Part shown: positions 1-7,242 of the stretch, one piece after another
Layout: each line of letters opens with the position of its first letter
Numbering within the stretch: position 1 is the stretch's first letter
DNA from: Streptococcus suis
GTDB lineage: Bacteria > Bacillota > Bacilli > Lactobacillales > Streptococcaceae
Assembly (NCBI GenBank): GCA_024583055.1
Contig: CP102145.1
Location: 1,178,001 to 1,242,000, forward strand
Length of the DNA stretch: 64,000 nucleotides
Reading direction: 5' to 3'
Program-made: the position numbers and the translations under genes
Notes under the pieces: generated by a model
What the model was told of the DNA's origin: nothing
The model's input: the letters and a program-made list of their open reading frames with translations, nothing else
Databases searched by the model: none

Positions 1-155
1 GCCAGAATATTGTTGGCGACGGAAACACCTGACAGGGCAACCATCCCCAGACCTGCCACCAGGTAGGAATCTACCATTCCCATCATCATCTGCAGGACAT
101 TTTCTCCCATGGCAGGTAGGGCAATAGAGATTATTTCTTTATAAATTTTTTTCAT
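1..155 (-). CDS. MATE family efflux transporter, N-terminal part (partial)
   Basis: Only the first 51 codons are in the window; the gene runs off the left edge. The start is MKKIYKEIISIALPAMGENV, followed by a hydrophobic stretch with a short 'MMMGMVDSYLVAGLG' segment. This is the typical first transmembrane helix of MATE (NorM/DinF-like) multidrug or toxic-compound/cation antiporters of the cytoplasmic membrane. The family call rests on this N-terminus only, so subfamily and substrate are open. It lies downstream of thrC in the same direction, separated by a 309-bp noncoding repeat element that must hold its promoter, if it has its own. Confidence 0.7.
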   Translation of the reverse strand, partial: MKKIYKEIISIALPAMGENVLQMMMGMVDSYLVAGLGMVALSGVSVANNIL

Positions 156-170
156 AAGGCATAGAAAAAG

Positions 171-450
171 GGAGTGGACAAGAACTCGACAAAGCTAAGA
201 AGAGTTCGTCTGCCCACCCCCGCACAGCTCCAACGGTTTGGGGAACCTTTGGAGGTTGAAAATAGAGCGAACAAAGTTCGCATCATTCATTAGGTCTGAT
301 TCGGAGCGTAAAACGCGAACGAAATGAGGTTTGCTACGCAATCCTTATTTCCAACCTTTCATAGTTCCCCAAACTGTGAAAGCCAATCAACCACTGCGCT
401 GAGATGTTGACATGAACTATAAAAATCGAGTCTAGGCTTTTGCCCACTCC
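171..450. repeat. 280-bp noncoding inverted-repeat element (MITE-like)
   Basis: The gap between thrC and the MATE gene holds no ORF but is strongly symmetrical. The ends are near-inverted copies: GGAGTGGACA at 171-180 and TGCCCACTCC at 441-450, each followed inward by ACTCGA. Inside are a perfect 11-bp inverted pair GTTTGGGGAAC (236-246)/GTTCCCCAAAC (364-374), and AGGTTGAAAATA (253-264)/TATTTCCAACCT (346-357) with one mismatch. A small hairpin GCGAAC-AAA-GTTCGC sits at 267-281. The whole could fold into one long imperfect hairpin. A related CCAACCT..AGT.CCCC.AACTGTGA block recurs near 18115-18145. It looks like a dispersed nonautonomous repeat; the family is not identified. Confidence 0.55.
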
Positions 451-463
451 TTGAATATTCCAA

Positions 464-1948
464 TTATACTCCCAAATAACGCTCGACTTCGACCTGCATA
501 TCCGCTGCTGCAACGATTGTTGTGTGGCGGACAGGAGCTATTTCTAAGCCGTCCACCGCCGGTGGCAAGGCAACACCTGAAATTTCATGGAGTTTAGCCA
601 GCGCCTCAAAGTCTGATAGACCTGTTTCCCCTGTCACAGACTGGACTGCCACAACTGGGAACTTGTAAGGACTAGCTGTAGAGGCGATAACTGTCGGTGT
701 CTGGTCGCCTGTTTTCTCCACATACTTCTTATAGACAGCGGAGGCAACAGCCGTGTGTGGGTCCTCGATATAGTCTGACTCTTCATAAACACGCTTGATT
801 TCCGTCGCAGCCTCCTCTTCCGTCGCAAAGGCGGCATCAAAGAGAGATAGGATAGACGCGTCAGCCCCTTGGATGTCATACTGGCCATCTGCCGCCAAAC
901 GATCCATAAGCTCAGCTGTTTTTGCTGCATCATTTCCAAAGAGATGGAAAATCAGGCGCTCCAAGTTAGACGACACCAGGATGTCCATGGACGGGCTAGT
1001 CGTCACGCGGAAGGTGCGTTTCTTGTCGTAAACGCCGGTCGTGAAGAAATCAGTCAGGACATTGTTGTCGTTGGACGCACAAATCAGTTTGTTAATCGGC
1101 AGGCCAATTCGCTGGGCATAGTAGGCAGCCAGGATGTTTCCGAAGTTACCAGTCGGTACAGTAAAGTTGACCTTGTCGCCAGCCGCAATCTCGCCAGTCT
1201 TGACCAGCTGAGCGTAGGCGTAGACATAGTAGACAATCTGTGGCACCAGACGGCCGATGTTCATAGAGTTGGCTGATGAAAATTGTAGCTTCTTAGCTGC
1301 TAATTTGGCACGGAGGGCCTCATCGTTGAACATATGTTTGACATTTGTCTGGGCATCATCAAAATTACCGTCAATAGCTACAACGTGAGTATTATCACCA
1401 GTCTGGGTCGTCATCTGCAGCTCTTGCACCTTGGAAACACCGTCACGTGGATAAAAGACCACAATACGGGTGCCAGGCACATCCGCAAAACCTGCCATGG
1501 CCGCCTTCCCAGTATCGCCAGAAGTCGCGGTCAGGATGACAATTTCATTTTCCAGACCATGCTTTTTGGCGGCTGTCGTCATCAGATAAGGCAGGATAGA
1601 CAGAGCCATATCCTTAAAGGCAATGGTCGAACCACGGAAGAGCTCCAGGTTGTATTGGCCCTTTAGTTTTACCACTGGGGCAATGGCTGGCGTGTCAAAC
1701 TTGCTGTCGTAGGCATTGGTGATACAGTAATCCAGCTCAGCTGCGGTAAAATCATCCAAGAAAGCCGACAAAATCAGCTTAGCCACTTCTTGGTAGGAAG
1801 CGTCCTTGAGCTGGTCAAAATTCAAGTCAACTGCTGGTGCAGAAAGCGGTGTAAAGAGACCACCGTCTGTCGCCAAGCCCTGCAAGATAGCCTGGCTGGC
1901 AGAAACACGGTTGTTAGCATCGCGGGTGGATTGGTAAACTAAAGTCAT
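464..1948 (-). CDS. thrC: Threonine synthase
   Basis: PLP-dependent lyase converting O-phospho-L-homoserine to L-threonine, the last step of threonine biosynthesis, in the cytosol. The 494-aa protein has full family length. The N-terminal cap domain (about residues 1-80) is followed by the fold-II PLP core with LFRGSTIAFKDMAL, where Lys112 is the expected Schiff-base lysine, and an ATSGDTGKAAMAG segment near 142-154 that binds the substrate phosphate/PLP. The start ATG at 1948 is preceded by AGAGGATATTCGCCC, a usable ribosome-binding site. A CodY-like box lies just upstream (1992-2006). The downstream neighbour is the MATE gene, with no overlap. Confidence 0.95.
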   Translation of the reverse strand: MTLVYQSTRDANNRVSASQAILQGLATDGGLFTPLSAPAVDLNFDQLKDASYQEVAKLILSAFLDDFTAAELDYCITNAYDSKFDTPAIAPVVKLKGQYNLELFRGSTIAFKDMALSILPYLMTTAAKKHGLENEIVILTATSGDTGKAAMAGFADVPGTRIVVFYPRDGVSKVQELQMTTQTGDNTHVVAIDGNFDDAQTNVKHMFNDEALRAKLAAKKLQFSSANSMNIGRLVPQIVYYVYAYAQLVKTGEIAAGDKVNFTVPTGNFGNILAAYYAQRIGLPINKLICASNDNNVLTDFFTTGVYDKKRTFRVTTSPSMDILVSSNLERLIFHLFGNDAAKTAELMDRLAADGQYDIQGADASILSLFDAAFATEEEAATEIKRVYEESDYIEDPHTAVASAVYKKYVEKTGDQTPTVIASTASPYKFPVVAVQSVTGETGLSDFEALAKLHEISGVALPPAVDGLEIAPVRHTTIVAAADMQVEVERYLGV

Positions 1949-1991
1949 GGGCGAATATCCTCTAAAAATCTATTTCCCCTATTCTACCATA

Positions 1992-2006
1992 AATTGACAG
2001 AAAATT
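1992..2006. promoter_or_regulatory. CodY-like box upstream of thrC
   Basis: AATTGACAGAAAATT matches 13 of 15 positions of the CodY consensus AATTTTCWGAAAATT. It sits about 45 bp upstream of the thrC start, near a -10-like TAGAAT on the minus strand. CodY represses amino-acid biosynthesis when branched-chain amino acids and GTP are plentiful, which would fit threonine synthase. The match is inferred from sequence only. Confidence 0.45.
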
Positions 2007-2051
2007 GGAAAGATTTGAGAAAAAACCGAACAGCGGTTCGGTTTTCAGGCT

Positions 2052-2258
2052 TTATTTGTCCTTCAACAAGGCCAAGCCTCCGAAGAAAGACCAGTTGAGG
2101 AGGGACAGATAGGCTAGCCCTCTCAAAAGTCGAAGGCTGCTAAGCGTGTCAAAATCGATACCGTCTTTAACAGCCAGCAGCCAGTCACCAGCAAATAAAA
2201 GATAAAGTTCCCCAAGACAAGCTACGGCAATTAAAATAAAACCAAGTTACTTCTTCAT
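2052..2258 (-). pseudogene. Small membrane-protein ORF with a stop at codon 4
   Basis: Reading minus from ATG at 2256-2258, preceded by an excellent ribosome-binding site (GGAGGGGAAGGAT), gives M-K-K-stop. The same frame then stays open for 64 more codons: LGFILIAVACLGELYLLFAG, then a hydrophilic part, then a second hydrophobic stretch (GLAYLSLLNWSFFGGLALL), ending KDK-stop. This looks like an intact two-helix membrane protein inactivated by a nonsense TAA at 2247-2249, or a sequencing error. Function unknown. It follows the PH-domain gene by 22 bp and was probably its operon partner. Confidence 0.55.
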
Positions 2259-2280
2259 ATCCTTCCCCTCCTATCCTGCC

Positions 2281-2646
2281 TTATAAAATGGCTTCCGCAA
2301 TCAAGCGGTCAAAGCGTCTGATATCAATTCCTTTTTTCAGATTTATCTTGATATGACCTGCCCTAGTCCAGAGTTCAACTTCCGCATTGAAATCTAGGAA
2401 TTTTCCTGCATTTTCCGTTGACCACATATTGATAGAACTGTAAGGGAGCGAGTACATCTCTACTTTTTTACCCGTTAGCCCCTGTGCATCACGGACAATC
2501 AAGCGACGATTGGTAAAAATAGCACTGTCTCGTATGGTTGCATAGGCAGCCTTGGGCTCCTCACCCGGCAATAAAATCTCAAAAACATCAGCTGGCACCG
2601 GACATTCACGGACAAAAGTCCAGGCTAAAGGGGTTAATTCTGCCAT
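2281..2646 (-). CDS. PH domain-containing protein
   Basis: A 121-aa cytosolic protein without signal peptide. The segment from about residue 25 to the end (ILLPGEEPKAAYATIRDSAI...FTNRRLIVRDAQGLTGKKVEMYSLPYSSI) matches the bacterial PH-like fold (bPH family): a 'LPGEE' opening, a 'FTNRRLI' strand, the 'YSLPYSSI' strand and a C-terminal helix RRFDRLIAEAIL. Such proteins are widespread in Firmicutes with no defined biochemical role. The start ATG follows AAGGAGGCCTCCTATGG. It appears to be cotranscribed with the broken small membrane ORF downstream. Confidence 0.75.
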   Translation of the reverse strand: MAELTPLAWTFVRECPVPADVFEILLPGEEPKAAYATIRDSAIFTNRRLIVRDAQGLTGKKVEMYSLPYSSINMWSTENAGKFLDFNAEVELWTRAGHIKINLKKGIDIRRFDRLIAEAIL

Positions 2647-2704
2647 AGGAGGCCTCCTTGTTTTTATTTTAGTATATCATGATATAAATATTTTCTCAAT
2701 AACC

Positions 2705-2739
2705 AAAAACACCAGCCTACCTTGTGTAAACTGGTGTTT
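2705..2739 (-). terminator. Rho-independent terminator downstream of adhE
   Basis: Nine-bp stem AAACACCAG (2707-2715)/CTGGTGTTT (2731-2739). Read on the minus strand it is followed by a T-rich tract (TTTTTGG). It lies about 320 bp beyond the adhE stop and just before the PH-domain gene. Confidence 0.6.
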
Positions 2740-2778
2740 GAGAAAGTTTTGGAGGCTGGTCCATTTGTTTATACAACG

Positions 2779-3058
2779 GTTGTTGAGGAACGATTTTCTA
2801 AACGAACCTAGATAGATTACCGAAACCGTTCTAGCCCTAAGTCTTTCTAGGCAGATAGACGAAGACTAAGCCTATTCAGTTTTGAAATCAGTTTTTCCTA
2901 AGAGAATCTAGGCGGCGGTTGAATTCAAGTTCACCTAGTCAACAACGAAGATATCCCAAATCATCAAGGAATGATTTTCTAAATGAGGCGAGGCAAAGCG
3001 ACGCAGGCATAACTGGAGTTAAGCAAGGAGCTTTAACGACGAATCGTGACGAATATCA
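2779..3058. repeat. Noncoding repeat region downstream of adhE
   Basis: The 412-bp adhE to PH-gene gap has no convincing ORF. It contains an inverted pair GTTGTTGA (2779-2786)/TCAACAAC (2939-2946), and two near copies of AACGATTTTCTAAACGA (about 2788 and 2970). The tract 3007-3026 (GCATAACTGGAGTTAAGCAA) is 18/20 identical to 6640-6659. This last piece is a degenerate member of the repeat family also found at 6601-6695 and 54642-54740, and it ends at the adhE stop codon. Confidence 0.45.
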
Positions 3059-5710
3059 TTACTTGAGACGTCCTGGACGTTCTTTGTAGCCATAGAAGGC
3101 ATCTTCAATGATTTCCTGCATATGGTCAACCATAGCCAGACGTGGGTTGGCTGGTGTACATTGGTCTTCGTAGGCAAGAAGGGCCAATTCACGAGAGTGT
3201 GCTTTGAGTTCTTTCTCGTCAACACCTTGGTCTTTCAAGTTCATCTTGATACCCAAGCGTTCGCCGAGTTCATAGACTGCTTTCGCGTAAGATGCTACAC
3301 CTTCTTCTGGTGTTGAAGCTGGAAGTCCGAGCATTTTCGCGATGTCTTGGTACTTCTCATCTGCACGGTAGTAGTTGTACTTAGGCCATGTAGCGGTCTT
3401 AGCTGGACGAGTACCGTTGTAGCGGATAACGTATGGAAGTAAGATAGCATTTGTACGACCGTGAACAGTGTGGAAACGTCCACCAAGTTTGTGGGCCATT
3501 GAGTGAGAAATACCGAGGAAGGCGTTGGCAAAGGCCATACCTGCCATTGTTGATGCGTTATGCATTTTCTCACGAGATTCCCAGTCTGCTTCTTTTACAG
3601 ATTTTTCAAGGTTTTCAAAGACTAACTTGATGGCTTGAAGAGCCAAACCGTCTGTGTAATCATTGGCAACGGTTGACACGTATGCTTCTGTTGCGTGCGT
3701 CAAGACGTCCATACCTGTATCTGCTGCTACAAAGTCAGGCACACTCATAACGAATGCTGGGTCAACAATGGCAATGGTTGGTGTCAATGAGTAGTCAGCA
3801 AGTGGGTATTTACGGTTGTTTTTCTTATCAGAAATAACGGCAAATGGCGTAACTTCTGAACCGGTACCAGATGTGGTTGGGATACCAACATATTTTGCTT
3901 TTTCACCCAATTCTGGGAATTTGAAGGCACGTTTGCGGATGTCCATGAATTTTTGAACAAGGTCACGGAAGTCCACTTGTGGTTGCTCGTAGAAGAGCCA
4001 CATGATTTTCGCAGCATCCATTACAGAACCACCACCGATAGCGATAATTGTATCTGGTTTGAAGGCTTTCATTGCTTCTGCACCGCGTTCAACTGTTGTG
4101 ATATCTGGATCTGGTTCAATATCTGAGAAGACGGTGTACATCACCTTGTTTGAGCGAAGTTGCAATTGTTCAATTACACGTTGAACAAATCCAAGTTTCA
4201 CAACGACTTCATCGGCTACGATCATGACTTTCTCAACATTTGCCATTACTTGCAAGTATTGAATAGAATCACGTTCAAAGTAAATTTTTGATGGAACTTT
4301 AAACCACTGCATGTTATTTCTCCGTCTTCCTACTTTCTTGATGTTGAGCAAGTTAAGGGCACTTACGTTGTCACTCACAGAGTTGCGTCCATAAGAACCA
4401 CATCCCAAGGTAAGAGATGGAAGGAAGGCATTGTAAACATCACCAATACCACCGAAGGTTGATGGAGAGTTCCAGATAACACGAATAGCTTTTACACGCG
4501 TACCGAACTCTTTTGCCAAATCTGCATCCGCTGTGTGGATGGCTGCAGAGTGTCCAAGACCGTGAAATTCAACCATTTGACGTGCTGCTTCAAGACCTTC
4601 TTCACTGCCTTCTACTTTCAAGACCGCGATTACTGGTGACAATTTTTCACGTGTCAATGGCTCTTTTTCACCGATTTCAGCTACTTCTGCTGCCAAGATG
4701 TTAGTACCTTCTGGAACTTTGAAGCCAGCTTGTTCCGCAATCCAAGCAGCTGGTTTACCAACAATGTCAGCGTTCAATTTACCTTCTGCACAGTTTTTGC
4801 TGTTAGCCTTCACGCCAAAGCAGAATTCTTCCAGAAGGGCTTTTTCTTTTTTATTGACAAAGTAAGTGTGGTATGATTTAAATTCTGCCACGAATTCATC
4901 ATAGATGTCTTTATCCACGATAACCGCTTGTTCAGAAGCACACACCATACCGTTGTCAAATGACTTAGACATGACGATATCATGAGCAGCTTGACGGATG
5001 TTTGCAGATTTTTCAACATAAGCAGGAACGTTACCCGCACCTACTCCAAGTGCTGGTTTGCCGCAAGAGTAAGCTGCACGCACCATAGCGTTACCACCTG
5101 TCGCAAGAATTGTTGCGATACCGTCGTGCTTCATCAACTCTGAAGTTGCTTCCATCGATGGTTTTGTAATCCATTGGATACAGTTTTCAGGTGCACCTGC
5201 TGCTACAGCTGCTTCATAGACAACGCGGGCTGCGTGTGCTGATGATTCTTGTGCAGATGGGTGGAAGGCAAAGACAATTGGGTTACGTGTTTTAAGAGCG
5301 ATCAAGGATTTGAAGATGGCTGTTGAAGTTGGGTTGGTTGTTGGAGTAACCCCACAGATAACCCCCACTGGCTCTGCAATCAAGGTCAAACCAGTTACTT
5401 CGTCGTCTTCAATCACGCCAACAGTTTTCACACCGCGCATGTTGTTCACAACGTGTTCGCAGGCGAAGAGGTTTTTAGTCGCCTTGTCTTCAAATACACC
5501 GCGTCCTGTTTCTTCGTGGGCGTGCATTGCCAAGACACCGTGCTGGTCAAGAGCTGCTACAGATGCTTTTGCAACAATGTAGTCAACCTGCTCTTGATTG
5601 AGAAGACGAAATTCTTCCAGAGCCACAAGCCCTTTTTGTACAAGCTCATCAACGTGTGCACGAGCTTCTGCCAATTTTTCTTCTGGTGATACTACTTTTT
5701 TATCAGCCAT
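3059..5710 (-). CDS. adhE: Bifunctional acetaldehyde-CoA/alcohol dehydrogenase
   Basis: Converts acetyl-CoA to acetaldehyde and then ethanol, oxidising two NADH, in mixed-acid fermentation; the family forms cytosolic spirosome filaments. The 883-aa length is full. The N-terminal CoA-acylating aldehyde dehydrogenase half (about 1-440) has the catalytic Cys in MVCASEQAV near residue 256. A linker (about 441-460) leads into the iron-dependent alcohol dehydrogenase half with GGGSVMDAAK (NAD binding), and the metal-ligand region HSMAHKLGGRFHTVHGRTNA. The start ATG follows TTTTTGGAGGAATATC. The gene is monocistronic, with a strong promoter flanked by two Rex-like sites, so induction by high NADH is expected. 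Confidence 0.97.
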   Translation of the reverse strand: MADKKVVSPEEKLAEARAHVDELVQKGLVALEEFRLLNQEQVDYIVAKASVAALDQHGVLAMHAHEETGRGVFEDKATKNLFACEHVVNNMRGVKTVGVIEDDEVTGLTLIAEPVGVICGVTPTTNPTSTAIFKSLIALKTRNPIVFAFHPSAQESSAHAARVVYEAAVAAGAPENCIQWITKPSMEATSELMKHDGIATILATGGNAMVRAAYSCGKPALGVGAGNVPAYVEKSANIRQAAHDIVMSKSFDNGMVCASEQAVIVDKDIYDEFVAEFKSYHTYFVNKKEKALLEEFCFGVKANSKNCAEGKLNADIVGKPAAWIAEQAGFKVPEGTNILAAEVAEIGEKEPLTREKLSPVIAVLKVEGSEEGLEAARQMVEFHGLGHSAAIHTADADLAKEFGTRVKAIRVIWNSPSTFGGIGDVYNAFLPSLTLGCGSYGRNSVSDNVSALNLLNIKKVGRRRNNMQWFKVPSKIYFERDSIQYLQVMANVEKVMIVADEVVVKLGFVQRVIEQLQLRSNKVMYTVFSDIEPDPDITTVERGAEAMKAFKPDTIIAIGGGSVMDAAKIMWLFYEQPQVDFRDLVQKFMDIRKRAFKFPELGEKAKYVGIPTTSGTGSEVTPFAVISDKKNNRKYPLADYSLTPTIAIVDPAFVMSVPDFVAADTGMDVLTHATEAYVSTVANDYTDGLALQAIKLVFENLEKSVKEADWESREKMHNASTMAGMAFANAFLGISHSMAHKLGGRFHTVHGRTNAILLPYVIRYNGTRPAKTATWPKYNYYRADEKYQDIAKMLGLPASTPEEGVASYAKAVYELGERLGIKMNLKDQGVDEKELKAHSRELALLAYEDQCTPANPRLAMVDHMQEIIEDAFYGYKERPGRLK

Positions 5711-5741
5711 GATATTCCTCCAAAAATTCCGTTAATCATTT

Positions 5742-5815
5742 TGTTAACTTTTTCACAATGTTATTGTACACTAAGTTTTTTGTTTTGTAAAGTCTTTTTG
5801 TTAAATTTTTCACAA
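5742..5815 (-). promoter_or_regulatory. adhE promoter with two Rex-like operators
   Basis: On the minus strand: -35 TTTACA (5786-5791), 17-bp spacer, -10 TACAAT (5763-5768). Two sites resembling the Rex consensus TTGTGAAWWWWTTCACAA flank it: TTGTGAAAAATTTAACA (5799-5815), just upstream of -35, and TTGTGAAAAAGTTAACA (5742-5758), covering the expected transcription start. Rex is the NADH/NAD sensor that represses fermentation genes, adhE being a standard target, and releases DNA when NADH is high. Binding itself is inferred. Confidence 0.7.
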
Positions 5816-5885
5816 GTTTTTAAAAAATTTTTGAAATAGTAAAGAAGGACAAATTATTTCTGGCTGGACATTTAATTGAGCAACA

Positions 5886-5916
5886 AAAAGAGCCAGGCAA
5901 CTAAGCCAAGCTCTTC
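5886..5916 (-). terminator. Rho-independent terminator after the spxB remnant
   Basis: On the minus strand AAGAGCTTGGC...GCCTGGCTCTT is followed by TTTTTG. It lies between the pyruvate oxidase remnant and the adhE promoter, as the original gene's terminator would. Confidence 0.55.
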
Positions 5917-5961
5917 ATCTAAAATCTTTCTTAATCGTGCTAAAAGCCGTCTTGTTCTTCT

Positions 5962-6426
5962 TTATTTTTTAACAGTGTGACTTTCCAAGCCTTCTTCTTC
6001 CAAGAAGATGCGGAATGGCACCAATTCTTCTGCTTCGTAGCGTTCTTTGAAGGCTGCGATTTCTTCTTCAGAAGCGAGAGCTGGGTCCAACTTCATGGCC
6101 TCTACTGGTATTGGACGTTCTTTGGTAATTTTGGCATCAATGACGACCGTTTTACCGTTTTTATTGTCCTCAACCGCCTTGCGCATGACTTCGTCCATTT
6201 CTTCAATCCGACGAACAGTGTAACCAACGGCACCTTGGGCTTCACCAATTTTGGCATAATCAACATCAATAAAGTCTGTACCGAAGAGGTGTTTGTTGGT
6301 GTCCTCGTATTTATTCTTAATATATCCGTACTCTGTATTAGCAAAGACAATATTGATAACCGGAAGGTCGTACTGAACATTGGTCACGACATCTGGATAG
6401 GACATGTTGAAGGCACCGTCAAAGAA
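5962..6426 (-). pseudogene. spxB: Pyruvate oxidase C-terminal remnant
   Basis: About 153 codons encode only the C-terminal part of a thiamine-diphosphate pyruvate oxidase. Homology starts at the [11 protein letters not shown] stretch (the ThDP GDG-N motif) and runs to the stop through [34 protein letters not shown] and [10 protein letters not shown]. Known SpxB-type enzymes are about 590 aa, so some 430 N-terminal residues are missing. The frame continues upstream about 12 codons ([13 protein letters not shown]) in unrelated sequence. The join is near 6424-6430. SpxB makes acetyl phosphate and H2O2; this copy cannot be functional. An intact terminator still follows it. Confidence 0.8.
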
Positions 6427-6429
6427 TTC

Positions 6430-6582
6430 GGCATTTTCCCAGAGGACGTTTACAAAGACCAAAAGGTGACGGTGACTGACGACAAGCAGAGTCTTACCGT
6501 TGGCAATAAAGACAGCAAAAATAAATTGACCATCACCGCCACAAACGGTACAATCAATCTTGGAAGGAAAATAATTCCCTAA
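6430..6582 (+). pseudogene. Fragment of an unidentified plus-strand gene
   Basis: Immediately beyond the pyruvate oxidase homology, the plus strand reads as coding-like sequence [20 protein letters not shown] and onward ([20 protein letters not shown]), stopping at TAA 6580-6582. It is rich in Asp, Lys, Asn, Thr and Val, like an extracellular beta-rich domain. It has no start codon of its own: the open frame continues only by running antisense through the spxB remnant. It is most likely the 3' end of a second gene truncated by the same rearrangement. Product not recognised. Confidence 0.4.
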
Positions 6583-6600
6583 TGAATAAAGGAGGTAAAG

Positions 6601-6695
6601 TCTTTTAGTTTACTTTTAGTACTAGGCAGCGAGGTGTATGCATAACTGGGGTTAGGCAAACCGAGCTAACGAAGTAATAAAAGAAAAACTAAATG
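6601..6695. repeat. Dispersed noncoding repeat, copy A
   Basis: TTTACTTTTAGTACTAGGCA at 6610-6629 and TAACGAAGTAATAAAAGA at 6667-6684 match the copy at 54642-54740 (TTTGCTTTTAGTACTAGGCA ... TAACGCAGTAATAAAAGA). The outer ends are roughly inverted (CTTTTAGTTT / AAAACTAAA). The centre carries GCATAACTGGGGTTAGGCAA, shared with the tract at 3007-3026. This copy ends some 12 bp before the PgpA-like gene's start codon. Confidence 0.6.
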
Positions 6696-6706
6696 ACGTT
6701 AATAAG

Positions 6707-7198
6707 ATGAAAACACAAGCACTAACCCTACTAGACGAACGTGGCGTACCACTCGAGCGCATTGCCGAATTGGTCATGCACCTGCAAAACAAATACATTC
6801 CTGACTTGGAATTTGCGGAGTGTTTAGAAAATGTTCAGGCCGTCCTAGAAAAACGCGAGGTACAAAATGCTATCGTGACGGGGATTGAAATAGACAAATT
6901 GGCTGAACAGGGCTTGGTATCCCAACCCCTTCAATCCGTCCTCATGAATGACGAAGGACTCTACGGAATTGATGAAATCCTCGGTCTCTCCATCGTCAAT
7001 CTCTACGGGACTATCGGTTTTACCAACTACGGCTTTCTGGACAAGTCCAAGCCCGGCATCATCTCTGAGCTCAATAGCAAAGACGGCCAGCATTGCCATA
7101 CTTTTCTAGACGATATCGTTTGCGCAATTGCAGCCGCTGCTGCTAGTCGAATCGCACACAACGACCCCGATAAAAGTGCTATTACCAATCAAAATTAA
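6707..7198 (+). CDS. Phosphatidylglycerophosphatase A family protein (YutG-like)
   Basis: A 163-aa protein whose second half carries GIDEILGLSIVNLYGTIGFT, NYGFLDKSKPGIISELNSKD and HTFLDDIVCAIAAAAASRI. These match the PgpA/YutG fold, with the invariant GxxDE-like and FLDD acidic motifs expected to bind metal. E. coli PgpA dephosphorylates phosphatidylglycerophosphate; Gram-positive YutG-type members lack some membrane segments and their substrate is less certain. No clear Shine-Dalgarno precedes the ATG; the upstream repeat copy ends right there and may have replaced the native leader. A strong terminator follows. Confidence 0.8.
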   Translation: MKTQALTLLDERGVPLERIAELVMHLQNKYIPDLEFAECLENVQAVLEKREVQNAIVTGIEIDKLAEQGLVSQPLQSVLMNDEGLYGIDEILGLSIVNLYGTIGFTNYGFLDKSKPGIISELNSKDGQHCHTFLDDIVCAIAAAAASRIAHNDPDKSAITNQN

Positions 7199-7201
7199 CT
7201 G

Positions 7202-7240
7202 AAAAACCAACTGTTCAACACATGGAGCAGTTGGTTTTCT
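7202..7240 (+). terminator. Rho-independent terminator of the PgpA-like gene
   Basis: Perfect 11-bp stem AAAACCAACTG (7203-7213)/CAGTTGGTTTT (7228-7238), four bases after the stop codon. It is symmetrical enough also to end transcription of the YhgE gene from the other strand, whose stop is at 7243. Confidence 0.8.
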
Positions 7241-7242
7241 AA

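Noticed and set aside
5977..6426. A 201-codon plus-strand ORF starting at 5977
   Set aside because: Most of it is antisense to the pyruvate oxidase remnant; only its last 50 codons look like real coding sequence and they are listed as a fragment.
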